Assembly: GCF_014295035.1 (NCBI RefSeq)
Contig: NZ_CP060404.1
Location: 5,992,501-6,056,500 of the forward strand
Direction: 5' to 3'
DNA from: Streptomyces buecherae
GTDB lineage: Bacteria; Actinomycetota; Actinomycetes; Streptomycetales; Streptomycetaceae
Length of the DNA: 64,000 nt
The notes beneath the pieces are model-generated. The model was not told the origin of the DNA, searched no databases, and was given only the letters and a program-made list of their open reading frames with translations. Numbering within the stretch: the stretch's first letter is position 1; the number at the start of each line of letters is the position of its first letter. Below are positions 19,083 to 29,200 of this stretch, piece by piece. The translations under genes and the position numbers were made by a program.

Positions 19083-19190
19083 CGCGGCGGGCCAACCGGC
19101 CGTCCAACCCTGGGACTTCCGTGATCGGGCGTTGGGTACGGTCGACGGGGCCCGCCCCGGCGCGCGGGGTGGCCGAGAGGAGCGGAAGCG

Positions 19191-20114
19191 ATGCTGGGCA
19201 CGGTACGTACGTTGCGGCGCTATCCCGTCAAGTCGATGCTCGGCGAGGAGTTGGCCGAGGCCGACGTCACGCGGCGCGGCCTACGCCACGACCGACGGAT
19301 CGCCCTGGTGCACCGCGAGACCGGCAAGATCGCCAGCGCCAAGAACCCACGGCTCTGGCGCGACCTGCTCACCCTCTCGGCCACGGTGGGGGACGCGGGC
19401 GAGGCGGGCGCCACCGGCGCCGGTGAGCCGCCCGTGCGCATCGCCCTCCCCGACGGCCGCACCCTGCTGGCCACGGACGAGAAGGCCGACGCGATCCTCA
19501 GCGCACTGCTCGGCGCACCGGTCCGGGTGGCCCACACCCCACCACCCGGCGCCACCCTGGAGCGCTCGAAGCCGGAGGAGGTGTTGGCGGCCGGCATCGA
19601 CGCCGAGGTGGGCCACGACGAGACCGAGATCGGCACGGGCGCGCCCGACGGCACCTTCTTCGACTTCGCCCCGCTCCACCTCATCACCTCCGCCACCCTG
19701 GCCCACATCGCCGAACTGAGCCCGCGCGGCACGGTAGAGGTCGAGCGCTACCGCCCCAACATCATCGTGTCCGTCCCCACCGAACCCCCGACGCCGGGCG
19801 CCCCCACCCCATCGCCCGCCTTCCCGGAGAACGCCTGGGTCGGCCGCCACCTGCACATCGGCGACGAACTGACGCTGCAGATCCTGTCCACCACTCCGCG
19901 CTGCGCCATCCCCACCCTGGCCCACGGCCCCCTGCCCCGCGACACCCACGCCCTGCGCGTCCCCGCCACCCACAACCGCGTCGAACCCCACCCGGGCATG
20001 GGCCCCCAACCGTGCGCGGGCGTCTACGCGCGCGTGGTCCGCCCCGGGCACGTACGCCAGGGCGACCCGGTCCGCCTGGGCGAGACGGCGCCGACCGACG
20101 GTGAACTCAACTAG
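19191..20114 (+). CDS. MOSC domain protein (molybdenum cofactor sulfurase C-terminal type)
   Basis: A 307-residue protein with the MOSC N-terminal beta-barrel (VRTLRRYPVKSMLGEEL ... GLRHDRRIALV) followed by the MOSC domain, which includes a conserved Cys in TPRCAIPTLAHG near the C-terminus. MOSC proteins bind the molybdenum cofactor or carry sulfur; relatives include mARC-type reductases. A GAGCGGAAG ribosome site precedes ATG 19191. Its TAG stop lies inside the hairpin shared with the convergent gene. A molybdoenzyme (nitrate reductase) lies 6 kb away but the proximity may be chance. Confidence 0.88.
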   Translation: MLGTVRTLRRYPVKSMLGEELAEADVTRRGLRHDRRIALVHRETGKIASAKNPRLWRDLLTLSATVGDAGEAGATGAGEPPVRIALPDGRTLLATDEKADAILSALLGAPVRVAHTPPPGATLERSKPEEVLAAGIDAEVGHDETEIGTGAPDGTFFDFAPLHLITSATLAHIAELSPRGTVEVERYRPNIIVSVPTEPPTPGAPTPSPAFPENAWVGRHLHIGDELTLQILSTTPRCAIPTLAHGPLPRDTHALRVPATHNRVEPHPGMGPQPCAGVYARVVRPGHVRQGDPVRLGETAPTDGELN

Positions 20115-20134
20115 CTGGATTAGAAGGCTAGTTG
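20108..20134. terminator. Bidirectional hairpin carrying both convergent stop codons
   Basis: CAACTAGC (20108-20115) pairs with GCTAGTTG (20127-20134) across an 11-base AT-rich loop. One TAG ends the MOSC gene and the complementary CTA ends the minus-strand gene, so the stem encodes both stops. Confidence 0.65.
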
Positions 20135-20322
20135 GCGCTCGTCCCGCGATCCGTCCGAGCCTCGCCGATCAGCCGGTACTCGGTGACGACGCGGCGGAAC
20201 CGGTCGTGCCCCGGGTGTCGCTCGGCATGGTCCAGGCACCAGGCGTCCACCTCCTCCTGCCGCTCCACCCCGCCGGACGTCGCCCGACAGTCGGCCGCCA
20301 CACAGAACGCTTCACGAGACAC
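20128..20322 (-). CDS. Small Cys/His protein, DUF7848-like
   Basis: A 64-residue protein reading FCVAADCRATSGG ... WCLDHAERHPGHDRFRRV. This Cys-x4-Cys followed by a Trp-x-x-x-His...H-x-x-F pattern resembles the small streptomycete family annotated as DUF7848, like the gene at 47917. GTG 20322 has a GGAGG site 5 bases upstream and is preferred over the longer frame to 20355. Function is unknown; small zinc-binding is possible. Confidence 0.6.
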   Translation of the reverse strand: MSREAFCVAADCRATSGGVERQEEVDAWCLDHAERHPGHDRFRRVVTEYRLIGEARTDRGTSAN

Positions 20323-20473
20323 GGGCCCTCCGGGGGAGTGGGGCGAACGGAACACCGCGGGCAGCGTAGGCCGAACGGCCCGCCGGGGTGGTGGGATACG
20401 CCCGATCTGTGCGGTGGGGGAGGGGTGTGTGGTACGGCGGGAAGGCGTGGGGGCCGGGCCGCGCGCCGGGTGG

Positions 20474-21634
20474 CTAGGCGACCGCCGGAACCCGGGGCTC
20501 GTCCGTCGCGACCGGGTAGTCGGTGTAACCCTCCGCCCCGCCCCCGTACACGTTCTCCGTCGGTGGGCCGGCGAGCGGGGTGCCGTTGGCCAGCCGGGCG
20601 GGCAGGTCGGGATTGGTCATGAACAGGCGACCGAGGGCGATCACGTCCGCGTGGCCGTCCCGCACCAGCCGCGCCCCCGCGTCGGGGCTGCTCGGCGCCG
20701 GGCCGTTCGTGTTGGCGACGAGCGTTCCCGACCAACGCGTCCGCAGGTCCGCGATGGCCGCGTAGGCACCGTTGCGCAACACGTGCAGATAGGCCAGGCC
20801 CAGCGGGTCCAGCGCGTCGACCAGCGCACGGTACGTGGTGCGGGCGTCGGTCTCCGCGAGCTGGTTCTCGGCGTTGTCCGGCGAGATACGCAGCCCCACA
20901 CGGTCCGCGCCGACCTCGGCCACGACCGCCTCGACGACCTCCACGGCGAACCGTAGACGGCCGGTGACCGAGCCGCCGTACGCGTCCGTGCGCAGGTTGG
21001 TGTTGTCGGCGATGAACTGCTGGATCAGGTAGCCGTTCGCGCCGTGGATCTCCACGCCGTCGAAGCCCGCCCCGATCGCGCGTCGGGCCGCGGACGCGAA
21101 GTCCCCCACCGTTCGGGCGATTTCGCCGACCGTCAGCGCGCGCGGGGTGACGTGGTCCAGCAGGCCGTCCCGGGTGAAGATCCGACTCCCCTCGATGGCG
21201 ACGGCCGACGGGGCCACCGGCAGCTCGCCGTCCGGGAGCGTCAGCGGGTGGGTCATCCGGCCCACGTGCCACAACTGGGCGAAGATCGTGCCGCCCTCGG
21301 CGTGCACCGCGTCGGTCACCTCCCGCCAGCCACGTGCCTGCGCGTCGGTCACCAGGCCCGGGATGCCGGGGCCGCCCTTGGCGAGCGCGTTGACGTACAC
21401 GCCCTCCGTGATCAGCAGCCCGGCCCCGGCGCGCTGCCGGTAGTACGTCGCCGCGTGCGGGCTCGGCACTCCCGTCACGTCGTCGGCCCGGCCCCGCGTC
21501 ATCGGGGCCATCGCCAGCCGGTTCGCCAGCTCCAGTCGGCCCGCCCGGTACGGCGTCAGCAACTCCCGCACGTCCCCACTCTCTTCCGTCACTCCCGCCC
21601 CCTGTGCCCGTCCCGTCACGACCCCGGCCCTCAC
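20474..21634 (-). CDS. Old yellow enzyme family ene-reductase (alkene reductase)
   Basis: A 386-residue FMN-dependent NADH:flavin oxidoreductase. It has the barrel start LLTPYRAGRLELANRLAMAP, the QLWHVGR segment, the substrate-binding HGANGYL motif, and FMN phosphate-binding residues around RLFMTNPDLP. It reduces activated C=C bonds. GTG 21634 overlaps the RidA stop (GTGA) with GGAG 7 bases upstream; GTG 21592 is the alternative start. It forms a two-gene operon with the RidA gene, divergent from a TetR repressor that probably controls both. Confidence 0.93.
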   Translation of the reverse strand: MRAGVVTGRAQGAGVTEESGDVRELLTPYRAGRLELANRLAMAPMTRGRADDVTGVPSPHAATYYRQRAGAGLLITEGVYVNALAKGGPGIPGLVTDAQARGWREVTDAVHAEGGTIFAQLWHVGRMTHPLTLPDGELPVAPSAVAIEGSRIFTRDGLLDHVTPRALTVGEIARTVGDFASAARRAIGAGFDGVEIHGANGYLIQQFIADNTNLRTDAYGGSVTGRLRFAVEVVEAVVAEVGADRVGLRISPDNAENQLAETDARTTYRALVDALDPLGLAYLHVLRNGAYAAIADLRTRWSGTLVANTNGPAPSSPDAGARLVRDGHADVIALGRLFMTNPDLPARLANGTPLAGPPTENVYGGGAEGYTDYPVATDEPRVPAVA

Positions 21635-22059
21635 GCGGCGCTCCGGTCCAGCGCGATGACCTCGACCTCGATCTGCCAGTCGGGCTGGGCCAGCGAGACG
21701 ACCTCGACGAGGGTGTCGGCGGGGTAGGGCTCGGCCAGGAACTCGCCGCGCAGCGTGATCACGTGCGGGAGGTTCGTCGCCATGTCCCGTACGAAGATGC
21801 CGACCTTGACGACGTCCGCGAAGGTCAGTCCGGCCGCCTCCAGCACCCGCCCGACGTTCCCGAACGCCTGCCGCCCCTGCGCCAGGAACCCGCCCGCGAC
21901 GGTCGTCCCGTCCTCCGTGAAGCCCGCCTGCCCGGACACGTACACGAAGCCCCCGGCCCGGACGGCCTGGGATATCCGGTAGGGCGCGTACCAGTCCGGG
22001 GTGGTCGCGATCTTCTCGATGTGTCCCGTGGTGGCGGGCGCGCCTTCGTTGCTGGACAT
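21631..22059 (-). CDS. RidA/YjgF-family protein
   Basis: A 142-residue RidA-superfamily protein (KIATTPDWYAPYRISQAV ... VYVSGQAGFTEDG ... VVKVGIFVRDM ... VEVVSLAQPDWQIEVEVIAL). The canonical RidA Arg near the C-terminus (position of R105 in RidA) is not obvious, so it may belong to one of the Rid1-7 subgroups without imine deaminase activity. It is first in the operon with the ene-reductase, and its promoter region contains TetR-type palindromes. Confidence 0.88.
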   Translation of the reverse strand: MSSNEGAPATTGHIEKIATTPDWYAPYRISQAVRAGGFVYVSGQAGFTEDGTTVAGGFLAQGRQAFGNVGRVLEAAGLTFADVVKVGIFVRDMATNLPHVITLRGEFLAEPYPADTLVEVVSLAQPDWQIEVEVIALDRSAA

Positions 22060-22105
22060 CTCTCTCCCCTGTGCTGGCGAGGCTCGGCGACCTCGCGGGC
22101 TGGCG

Positions 22106-22178
22106 TTACGAAACGTTCCGTAACGTCAACCGACGCTAGATCACTCCAGGGGCCTTGTCAAAACGAAACGTAACGTAA
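22106..22178. promoter_or_regulatory. Paired TetR-type operators in the divergent promoter
   Basis: TTACGAAACGTTCCGTAA (22106-22123) is a near-perfect 18-bp palindrome with one mismatch. AAACGAAACGTAACGTAA (22161-22178) matches it at 14 of 18 positions. They sit between the RidA start (22059) and the TetR start (22201), as expected for autoregulation plus control of the divergent operon. Confidence 0.75.
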
Positions 22179-22200
22179 CGCGAGCGGTAGGGTGAGGCTC

Positions 22201-22797
22201 ATGATTTCCGATCCGAACAGCGAACGGCGCAGCGAGCGCGCCCGCCGGGCGATCCTCGACGCGGCGTTCGACCTGGTGAACCGCAAGGGCTTCGCGAAGT
22301 TGACCATCGAGGCCATCGCCGCCCAGGCGGGCGTGGGCAAGCCCACGATCTACCGCTGGTGGCGCTCCAAGGGCGCGGTGGTGCTGGAGGCGATGCGCGA
22401 GGAGTTGGGCGACGACTTCCGCTTCCCGGACACCGGTGACATCGCCGCCGACCTCGCGACCCAGATCACCGCCGTGAGCCAGCGGCTGGTCACCGGCCGG
22501 ATCAGCGAAGCCTACAAAGGTGTCATGGGCGAGGCGCAGAACGACCCGGAGCTGATGAAGGCGTTCCGCGAGACGATCCTTGAGCCCAGCATCGCGGAGT
22601 GCCGGGCCCGCCTGGAGTCCGCCGTCGCCGCCGGACAGCTCCGTTCCGACGTGCCCACCGACGTGATGGTCGACCTCTTCTACGCGCCGATCCACTACCG
22701 GCACTTCCTGGGCTTCGGCGAGGACGCGGTCAGGCGCAGCGCCGAACTCGTCCAGGACGTCCTGCTCGGCCTGCGGCCCCGGCCGGAAGCGGAGTGA
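22201..22797 (+). CDS. TetR/AcrR-family repressor
   Basis: A 198-residue TetR regulator. The N-terminal HTH spans roughly residues 14-60 (RAILDAAFDLVNRKGFAKLT ... AGVGKPTIYRWW), followed by a TetR_C-type ligand domain. ATG 22201 is preferred; GTG 22192 is in frame. It is divergent from the RidA/ene-reductase operon with palindromic operators between, so it most likely represses that operon and itself. A reactive electrophile or quinone-like inducer would suit an ene-reductase (inference). Confidence 0.93.
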   Translation: MISDPNSERRSERARRAILDAAFDLVNRKGFAKLTIEAIAAQAGVGKPTIYRWWRSKGAVVLEAMREELGDDFRFPDTGDIAADLATQITAVSQRLVTGRISEAYKGVMGEAQNDPELMKAFRETILEPSIAECRARLESAVAAGQLRSDVPTDVMVDLFYAPIHYRHFLGFGEDAVRRSAELVQDVLLGLRPRPEAE

Positions 22798-22924
22798 ACG
22801 AACCGCTTCCGTCGGCCCGTTGAGGACGCTGTTGGTCGATCCCGGCCGTGTCGCCTCGCCTCGCCGGCGTGTGGCGGGGCGGCGTGCCGGGCCGGCTCCC
22901 GCCGCAACGAGCCGACCCAGCCCG

Positions 22925-23716
22925 TCAACGCCCCGCGTCGCGCCCCGTCCCCACCAGGGGAACAGGCCGTTCGCCGCCCCGGCCCCGGGCGCCGCGTGAG
23001 CGGTAGCCGTCGCGTGGGCCGTGGGGGCCGTGCGGGCGGTGGCCACGGGCGCGGTAGATGACGTAGGGGCGGAAGAGGTAGCCGACGGGGGCGGTGAAGG
23101 CGTGGATCAGGCGGCTGAACGGCCACAGGGCGAACAGGGCCATGGCCAGCACGGCGTGGAGCTGGAACTGGAGGGGGGCGTCCGCCATGTGGGAGATGTC
23201 GGGGTCGAGGGTGAAGAGGCTGCGCACCCAGACCGAGACGCCGAGCCGGTAGTCGTAGTCGCTGGTCGCGGGGGTGACCATGGTGTTCATCAGGCCGGCG
23301 ACCAGCGTCGCGGCCAGTACCGGGTAGAGCACCCGGTCGCTGCGCGAGCTGGCCCGGCGTACGGCCCGTACCCGGGTGCGCCGCCACAGCAGGATGGCCA
23401 GGCCGCCGGTCGCCATCAGCCCGGCCAGGCTGCCGGCCACCAGGGCGCCCGCGCTGTACTGGGCCTCGGTGACGTGCAGCCACTCGGTGAAGCGCTCCGG
23501 GACGAGCAAGCCCACGATGTGGCCCAGCAGGATCAGCAGCAGGCCGAAGTGGAAGAGCGGCGAGCCGATGCGCAGCAGCCGGTTCTCGTGCAACTGGCTG
23601 GAGCGGGTGGTGAAGCCGAACCGGTCGTAGCGGTACCGCCAGGCGGTGCCCGTGACCAGACAGGCCAGGACCAGGTAGGGCAGCACGCCCCACAGCGCGG
23701 TGTGTAGGTGGTCCAC
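22925..23716 (-). CDS. narI: Respiratory nitrate reductase gamma subunit NarI
   Basis: A 263-residue membrane cytochrome b with about five transmembrane helices (GVLPYLVLACLVTGTAWRYR at the start), histidines in FHFGLLLILLGHIVG, and a later H pair around HAVLAMALFALWPFSRLIHAF that fit the two b-heme ligand sets. NarI oxidises menaquinol and passes electrons to NarH. It is the last gene of narGHJI. The C-terminal 45 residues are His/Arg/Gly-rich and variable. A 143-base gap separates it from narJ. Confidence 0.93.
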   Translation of the reverse strand: MDHLHTALWGVLPYLVLACLVTGTAWRYRYDRFGFTTRSSQLHENRLLRIGSPLFHFGLLLILLGHIVGLLVPERFTEWLHVTEAQYSAGALVAGSLAGLMATGGLAILLWRRTRVRAVRRASSRSDRVLYPVLAATLVAGLMNTMVTPATSDYDYRLGVSVWVRSLFTLDPDISHMADAPLQFQLHAVLAMALFALWPFSRLIHAFTAPVGYLFRPYVIYRARGHRPHGPHGPRDGYRSRGARGRGGERPVPLVGTGRDAGR

Positions 23717-23860
23717 CAGCGGGCTCCTTCGCGGCGGCGTCCCTGCGCGGGGCAGGGGAGAAGACGACGGGTCGGGCGGGTCCGGGGAGTTGGCGGGGGT
23801 GGGGGCTGGGGGAGGTGGGGGAGTCGGGGTCTGGGAGGGGCGGGGCGCCGTGGGCCCGGG

Positions 23861-24460
23861 TCAGGACGGGGGGCGGGCGGCGAAGGGTTCGAGGCCGACG
23901 TGTTCGGTGGGCGGCCCGGTGCGGGCCAGCCGGCGGGCCGCGGCGCGGTCGGCGGGGCGCGGGCCCGGCAGGGTGGCGCTGACGGCGTCGAGTACGTGGG
24001 CGTAGAGCGTGCCGTGGGCTTCGAGGGCCAGCCGGAGGAGTTCGACGCCGGCGCGGTGGCCGCGCAGCAACCGGGTGCCGGCGCGCGGGCAGCGGGCGGC
24101 GAACTCCAGCATCAGGGGCAGGTGGTCGGGCAGTTCGGCGGGGTCGGGCTCCCAGCCGGCGGCGCGGTAGACCTCCCGCAGCGCGACGAGCGCGCCGCCC
24201 CTGCGGCGGGTGTCGCCGTCGGTGTAGTACGTCAGGTGCAGGGTGCGCCGGTGGGTGCGGTCGAAGACGTCGGTGTAGTGCGCGGCGGCTTCGAGCACCG
24301 GGGCCCGCGCGGCCTCGGCACAGAACCGCAGCAGTGGCCCGGCGGCCGGGTGGCGGGTCGCGCGCAGTTGCGCGGCGACCGCGTCGAGCCGGCCGGGCCA
24401 GTCCTGGTCGGGGTAGTAGAGCAGCAGCGAGGCCGCCTGGTGGACGGCGGGCGCGCTCAT
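23861..24460 (-). CDS. narJ: Nitrate reductase assembly chaperone NarJ
   Basis: A 199-residue member of the NarJ/TorD family. It opens VHQAASLLLYYPDQDWPGRLD and has the family segment YTDVFDRTHRRTLHLTYYTDGDTRRRG followed by LPDHLPLMLEF. It is needed for molybdenum cofactor insertion into NarG and is not part of the mature enzyme. It lies between narH and narI as usual, but gaps of about 170 and 143 bases on either side are larger than typical. Confidence 0.94.
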   Translation of the reverse strand: MSAPAVHQAASLLLYYPDQDWPGRLDAVAAQLRATRHPAAGPLLRFCAEAARAPVLEAAAHYTDVFDRTHRRTLHLTYYTDGDTRRRGGALVALREVYRAAGWEPDPAELPDHLPLMLEFAARCPRAGTRLLRGHRAGVELLRLALEAHGTLYAHVLDAVSATLPGPRPADRAAARRLARTGPPTEHVGLEPFAARPPS

Positions 24461-24629
24461 GCGGCCGGTCCCGTTGGCGCGATGCGCGTGACCTGCGTGA
24501 TCTGCGTGGTGTGCGCGATGCGTGTGTTCGGCGTGTGGGGCGCGGGCGGTGTGCCGGGTACGGACGGTGCGGCCGGTCCCGCTGGCGTGGTGCGTGGGCT
24601 TCGCGTGCCTGCCCCCGCCTGCCGGGCGC

Positions 24630-26249
24630 TCACGCGGTGGTCTCCGGGAACAGTCCGTCCGGGCGGCCGGCGCCGTCCCAGTTGAGGAGGTTGACCCGGC
24701 CGCGCAGGGCGAGCCCGGCGTGCTCGGGCTCGGGGCCCGCGCCGGGGGCGGTGTGGAACGCGTCGGCCTCGTACATGCCGGGCCCGCCCTCGCCGTCCAG
24801 GCTGCACCCGGTGTCCAGCGGGCTGCCGGGCTCGGCGACGTAGCTGGTGGGGATCACGTACCGCTCGTCGTACTTGGCCAGGGCCAGGAGGCGGTACATG
24901 GTCTCGATCGCCGTCGGGTCCATGCCCACGCTGGCCGCGATGGCGGGGTCGGGCTCCTCGCCGAGGTTGTGGTGGCGCATGTGGGCGCGCATGGCGCCGA
25001 GCCTGCGGAGCGCGGCGGCCACCGGCTCCACGTCGCCGGCGGTGAAGAGTTCGGCCAGGTAGGAGAGCGGGATGCGGAGCGTGTCGATGGCGCCGAACAG
25101 GTTGCCCGCGTCCTCGCCGTCGTGGCCGCCCTGGGACAGCGCGTCCACGATCGGCGACAGCGGCGGGACGTACCAGACCATCGGCATCGTGCGGTACTCC
25201 GGGTGCAGCGGCAGGGCCACCCGGTACTGGCTGATCAGGGCGTGTACGGGGGAGCGGCGGGCGGCGGTGAGCCAGTCGTGCGGGATGCCGGACGCCTCGG
25301 CCGCGCGGACCACCTCCGGGTCGCCCGGGTCGAGAAAGCACTCCAACTGGGCCTCGTAGAGGTCCTTCTCGTCCGGCACGGCCGCCGCCCGGTCCACCCG
25401 GTCGGCGTCGTAGAGGATGACGCCGAGGTAGCGCAGCCGGCCCACGCAGGTCTCGGAGCACACGGTGGGCTCGCCGGCCTCGATGCGCGGGTAGCAGAAG
25501 GTGCACTTCTCGGCCTTGCCGGAGGAGTGGTTGAAGTAGACCTTCTTGTACGGGCAGCCGCTGACGCACATCCGCCAGCCACGGCAGCGGTCCTGGTCGA
25601 CCAGCACGATGCCGTCCTCGACGCGCTTGTACATCGCCCCGGACGGGCAGACGGCCACGCAGGACGGGTTCAGGCAGTGTTCGCAGATGCGCGGCAGGTA
25701 GAACATGAACGCGTCCTGGTACTCGAGCCGCACGGTCTCGCTGACGCGCTCCAGGAGCGGGTCCTTCGCGGTGTGCTCGGGGCCGCCGCCGAGGTCGTCG
25801 TCCCAGTTGGGGCCGGCGCCGATCGCCATGGGGCGGCCGTCGATGAGGGAGTGCGGCGGGGCGGTGGGCACGTCGTCACCCAGCGGCGCGTCGGTGAGGT
25901 TGGCGTAGTCGTACGTCCACGGCTCGTAGTAGTCGGACAGCGCGGGCAGCTCCGGGTTGGCGAAGATCCGCGAGAGCCGGCGCAGCCGGCCGCCCGAGCG
26001 CGGCACGAGCTTGCCGCGCCGCAGTTCCCAGCCGCCGCGCCAGGTCTCCTGGTCCTCGTAGCGGCGCGGGTAACCCTGTCCGGGGCGGGTCTCGACGTTG
26101 TTGAACCAGACGTACTCGGTGCCCTGCCGGTTGGTCCACGTCTGTTTGCAGGTGACCGAGCAGGTGTGGCAGCCGATGCACTTGTCGAGGTTCATGACCA
26201 TGGCGACCTGGGCCATCACCCGGCCGATGGGCGCCTTGCGCGGGGGCAT
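24630..26249 (-). CDS. narH: Respiratory nitrate reductase beta subunit NarH
   Basis: A 539-residue iron-sulfur subunit with four Cys clusters: CIGCHTCSVTC (24-34), CEHCLNPSCVAVC, CRGWRMCVSGC, and CTFC...CSETC. The Trp in the third cluster marks the 3Fe-4S centre characteristic of NarH. It conducts electrons from NarI to NarG. ATG 26249 overlaps the narG stop by one base (TGATG). The much longer open frame upstream in this register is a shadow of narG. Confidence 0.97.
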   Translation of the reverse strand: MPPRKAPIGRVMAQVAMVMNLDKCIGCHTCSVTCKQTWTNRQGTEYVWFNNVETRPGQGYPRRYEDQETWRGGWELRRGKLVPRSGGRLRRLSRIFANPELPALSDYYEPWTYDYANLTDAPLGDDVPTAPPHSLIDGRPMAIGAGPNWDDDLGGGPEHTAKDPLLERVSETVRLEYQDAFMFYLPRICEHCLNPSCVAVCPSGAMYKRVEDGIVLVDQDRCRGWRMCVSGCPYKKVYFNHSSGKAEKCTFCYPRIEAGEPTVCSETCVGRLRYLGVILYDADRVDRAAAVPDEKDLYEAQLECFLDPGDPEVVRAAEASGIPHDWLTAARRSPVHALISQYRVALPLHPEYRTMPMVWYVPPLSPIVDALSQGGHDGEDAGNLFGAIDTLRIPLSYLAELFTAGDVEPVAAALRRLGAMRAHMRHHNLGEEPDPAIAASVGMDPTAIETMYRLLALAKYDERYVIPTSYVAEPGSPLDTGCSLDGEGGPGMYEADAFHTAPGAGPEPEHAGLALRGRVNLLNWDGAGRPDGLFPETTA

Positions 26250-29200
26250 CAGTAGTCGACCTCCTGCGAGCGGCGGCGGATGACCGTGACCGCGTCGCGC
26301 TGGTTTCCGGTGGGGCCGTAGTAGTTGGGGGCGAAGGAGAGCTGGCCGTAGCCGCCGATGAGGTGGGTGGGCTTGATGAGCAGCCGGGTCAGGGCGTTGT
26401 GTACGCCGCCGCGCCGGCCCGTCGCCTGTGACCTGGGCACGTTCACCAGGCGTTCCTGCACGTGGTACATGAACACGGTGCCGGCCGGCATGCGGTGCGA
26501 GACGATCGCGCGGGCCACCACGACGCCGTTGGCGTTGACGGCCTCGATCCAGTCGTTGTCCGCCACGGCGATCGCCTCGGCGTCCTGCGGACTCATCCAG
26601 ATGACCGGGCCGCCACGGGCCAGCGTCTGCATGAGCAGGTTCTCCTGGTACTCGGAGTGGATGGACCACTTCGAGTGCGGGGTGAGGTAGCGGACGGTCA
26701 CCGAGCGCTCCCGGCCGCCGCCCTTGCGCGGGCGTTCGCCGAGCGCCGCCATGTTCAACGGCGGGCGGAACATGGGCAGTTGTTCGCCGAACTCGGCCAT
26801 CCAGGCGTGGTCGAGGTAGAAGTGCTGGCGGCCGGTGAGGGTGTGCCAGGGCTTGGCGTGCTCGGTGTTGATGGTGAACGGCGCGTACCGGCGCTCGGCC
26901 CCCTCCTTGCCCGACCACTCGAAGCTCGCGCCGACCTGTACGGGGCGGGCCTGCGTGTCGGAGAAGACGATGCGCCGCTCGGCGACGGAGGCGGCCAGCT
27001 CGGCCAGGCCCGAGTCCGCGCCGACGCGTTCGGCCAGGGCGGTGAACCCCTCGGCGGCGAGGCGCCCGTTGGTGGTGCCGGACAGCGCGAGGATCGCCTC
27101 GCACATCTTGACGTCGGTGTCCAGCAGCGGGCGCCCGGCGGCCGGCCCCTCGGTCGCGGTGCCGCAGCGCTGGGCCAGCCAGCGGGCCTCCGGCTCCGGG
27201 CGCACCGTGATGCCCTTGACGACGATGCCGTCCCGCTCGGCCAGCGGCCCGAAGGCGGCCATCTTGTCGCCGATCGTGGTGTAGTCCCGCTCCACCAGGG
27301 CGAACTGCGGCAGCGTCTCGCCCGGTGGTGGCGCCTCGCCCGGTGTGTCGTGCTGGAGCGCGGTCGGCACCAGGTCGTACGCGACCTCCAGGCGGCCCCT
27401 GGCCAACTCGCTGAGCTTGCGGGCCAGGCCGTGGAAGATGTCGAAGTCGGTGCGGGCCTGCCAGGGCGGGTTGATCGCGGGCGAGAAGGCGTGCACGTAG
27501 GGGTGCATGTCGGTGCTGGACAGGTCGTGCTTCTCGTACCAGGTGGCGGCCGGCAGCACCAGGTCGGCGAAGAGCGTCGTGGACGTCATCCGGAAGTCGA
27601 GCGCCAGCAGCAGGTCGAGCTTGCCGCGCGGCGCCTCCGCGCGCCACCTGACCTCCTTCGGCCTGGCGCCCTGGGGCACCTCGTCGGCGTCCGCGTTGTC
27701 GGCGGCGCCGAGCAGGTGGCGCAGGAAGTACTCGTTGCCCTTGGCGGACGAGCCGATCAGGTTGGCCCGCCACACGGTCAGCACCCGCGGCCAGTTCTCC
27801 GGCGCGTCCGGGTCCTGGCAGGCGAAGCCGAGCCGGCCCGCGGCGATCTCGTCGGCGGCCCAGTCGGCGGGGGCGCGGCCCGAGGCGCGGGCGGCGGCCC
27901 CCAGGTCGAGCGGGTTGCCGGCGAACGTCGGGTAGGAGGGCATCCAGCCGCGCCGGGCCGACTCGGCCACCAGGTCGGCGGTGTGCCGCCCGGCGAACAG
28001 GCCCTGCCCGGCGGGCGAGGCGAGCGCGTCGGCGGGCGCGTTCTCGTACCGCCACTGGTCGGTGTGGACGTACCAGTACGGGGTGCCGGCCATCTGCCGC
28101 GAGGGGCGGGCCCAGTCGGCGGCGGTGGCCAACTGCTGCCAGCCGGCGTACGGACGCACCTTCTCCTGGCCGACGTAGTGCGCCCAGCCGCCGCCGTTGC
28201 GGCCCTGGCAGCCGGTGAGCAGCAGCAGCGAGAGGAACGAGCGGTAGATGGTGTCGGAGTGGAACCAGTGGTTGGTGCCGGCGCCCATCACGATCATGGA
28301 CCGGCCGCGGGTCTGCTCGGCGGTGCGGGCGAACTCCCGCGCGGTACGGATGGCCGCCCGTGCCGGCACCGAGGTGATCGTCTCCTGCCAGGCCGGGGTG
28401 CAGGGCACCGACGCGTCCTCGTACCCCGTCGGCCACTGGCCCGACAGCCCCGCGCGGCGCACCCCGTACCGGGCCAGCAGCAGGTCGAAGACGGTGGTCA
28501 CCAGGCGGTCGCCGATCCGGCGCACCGGGACCGCGCGGCTGAGCGAGCCGGCGTCCTCGGCGTCGAAGCGGGGCAGCACCACGCGGGCACTGGGCCCGTC
28601 GCCGTCCGCGCGGTGGAAGGTCAGCAGCGGGTCCACCTCGCCGAGGTCCAGGTTCCAGCGGCCCTCGCCGCCCTTGCCCCAGCGCTCGCCCAACGTGCCG
28701 TTCGGGACCACCACCTGGTCGGTGACCGCGTCCACCAGGACCGGCTTGTAGCGGCCGGTGCCGGGCCCGTCACCCTCGTCCAGGCCCAGGTCGGCGGCGG
28801 TCAGGAAGCTGCCGGGGGTGTGCCCGTCGGCGCCGTGCGGGGTCAGCTCCACCAGGAACGGCAGGTCGGTGAACCGCTTGCCGTAGTCGAGGAAGTACGG
28901 CACCTGCCGCTGGACGAAGAACTCGGTGAGGATCACGTGCCCCATCGCCATCGCGAGCGCCCCGTCGGTGCCCGGGTGCGGGTGCAGCCACTCGTCGGCG
29001 AACTTCGTCGCGTCGGCGTAGTCGGGCGAGACCACCACGACCTTCTGGCCCCGGTAGCGGGCCTCGGTCATGAAGTGCGCGTCCGGGGTGCGGGTGACGG
29101 GGACGTTGGAGCCCCACAGCATCAGGTACGCCGCGTCCCACCAGTCCCCGGACTCCGGCACGTCCGTCTGGTCGCCGAAGACCTGCGGGGAGGCGATCGG

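Noticed and set aside
24630..28436. A 1268-codon frame extending narH far upstream
   Set aside because: Only the part from ATG 26249 is NarH; upstream it is an out-of-frame reading of narG rich in Arg/Ala/Gly.
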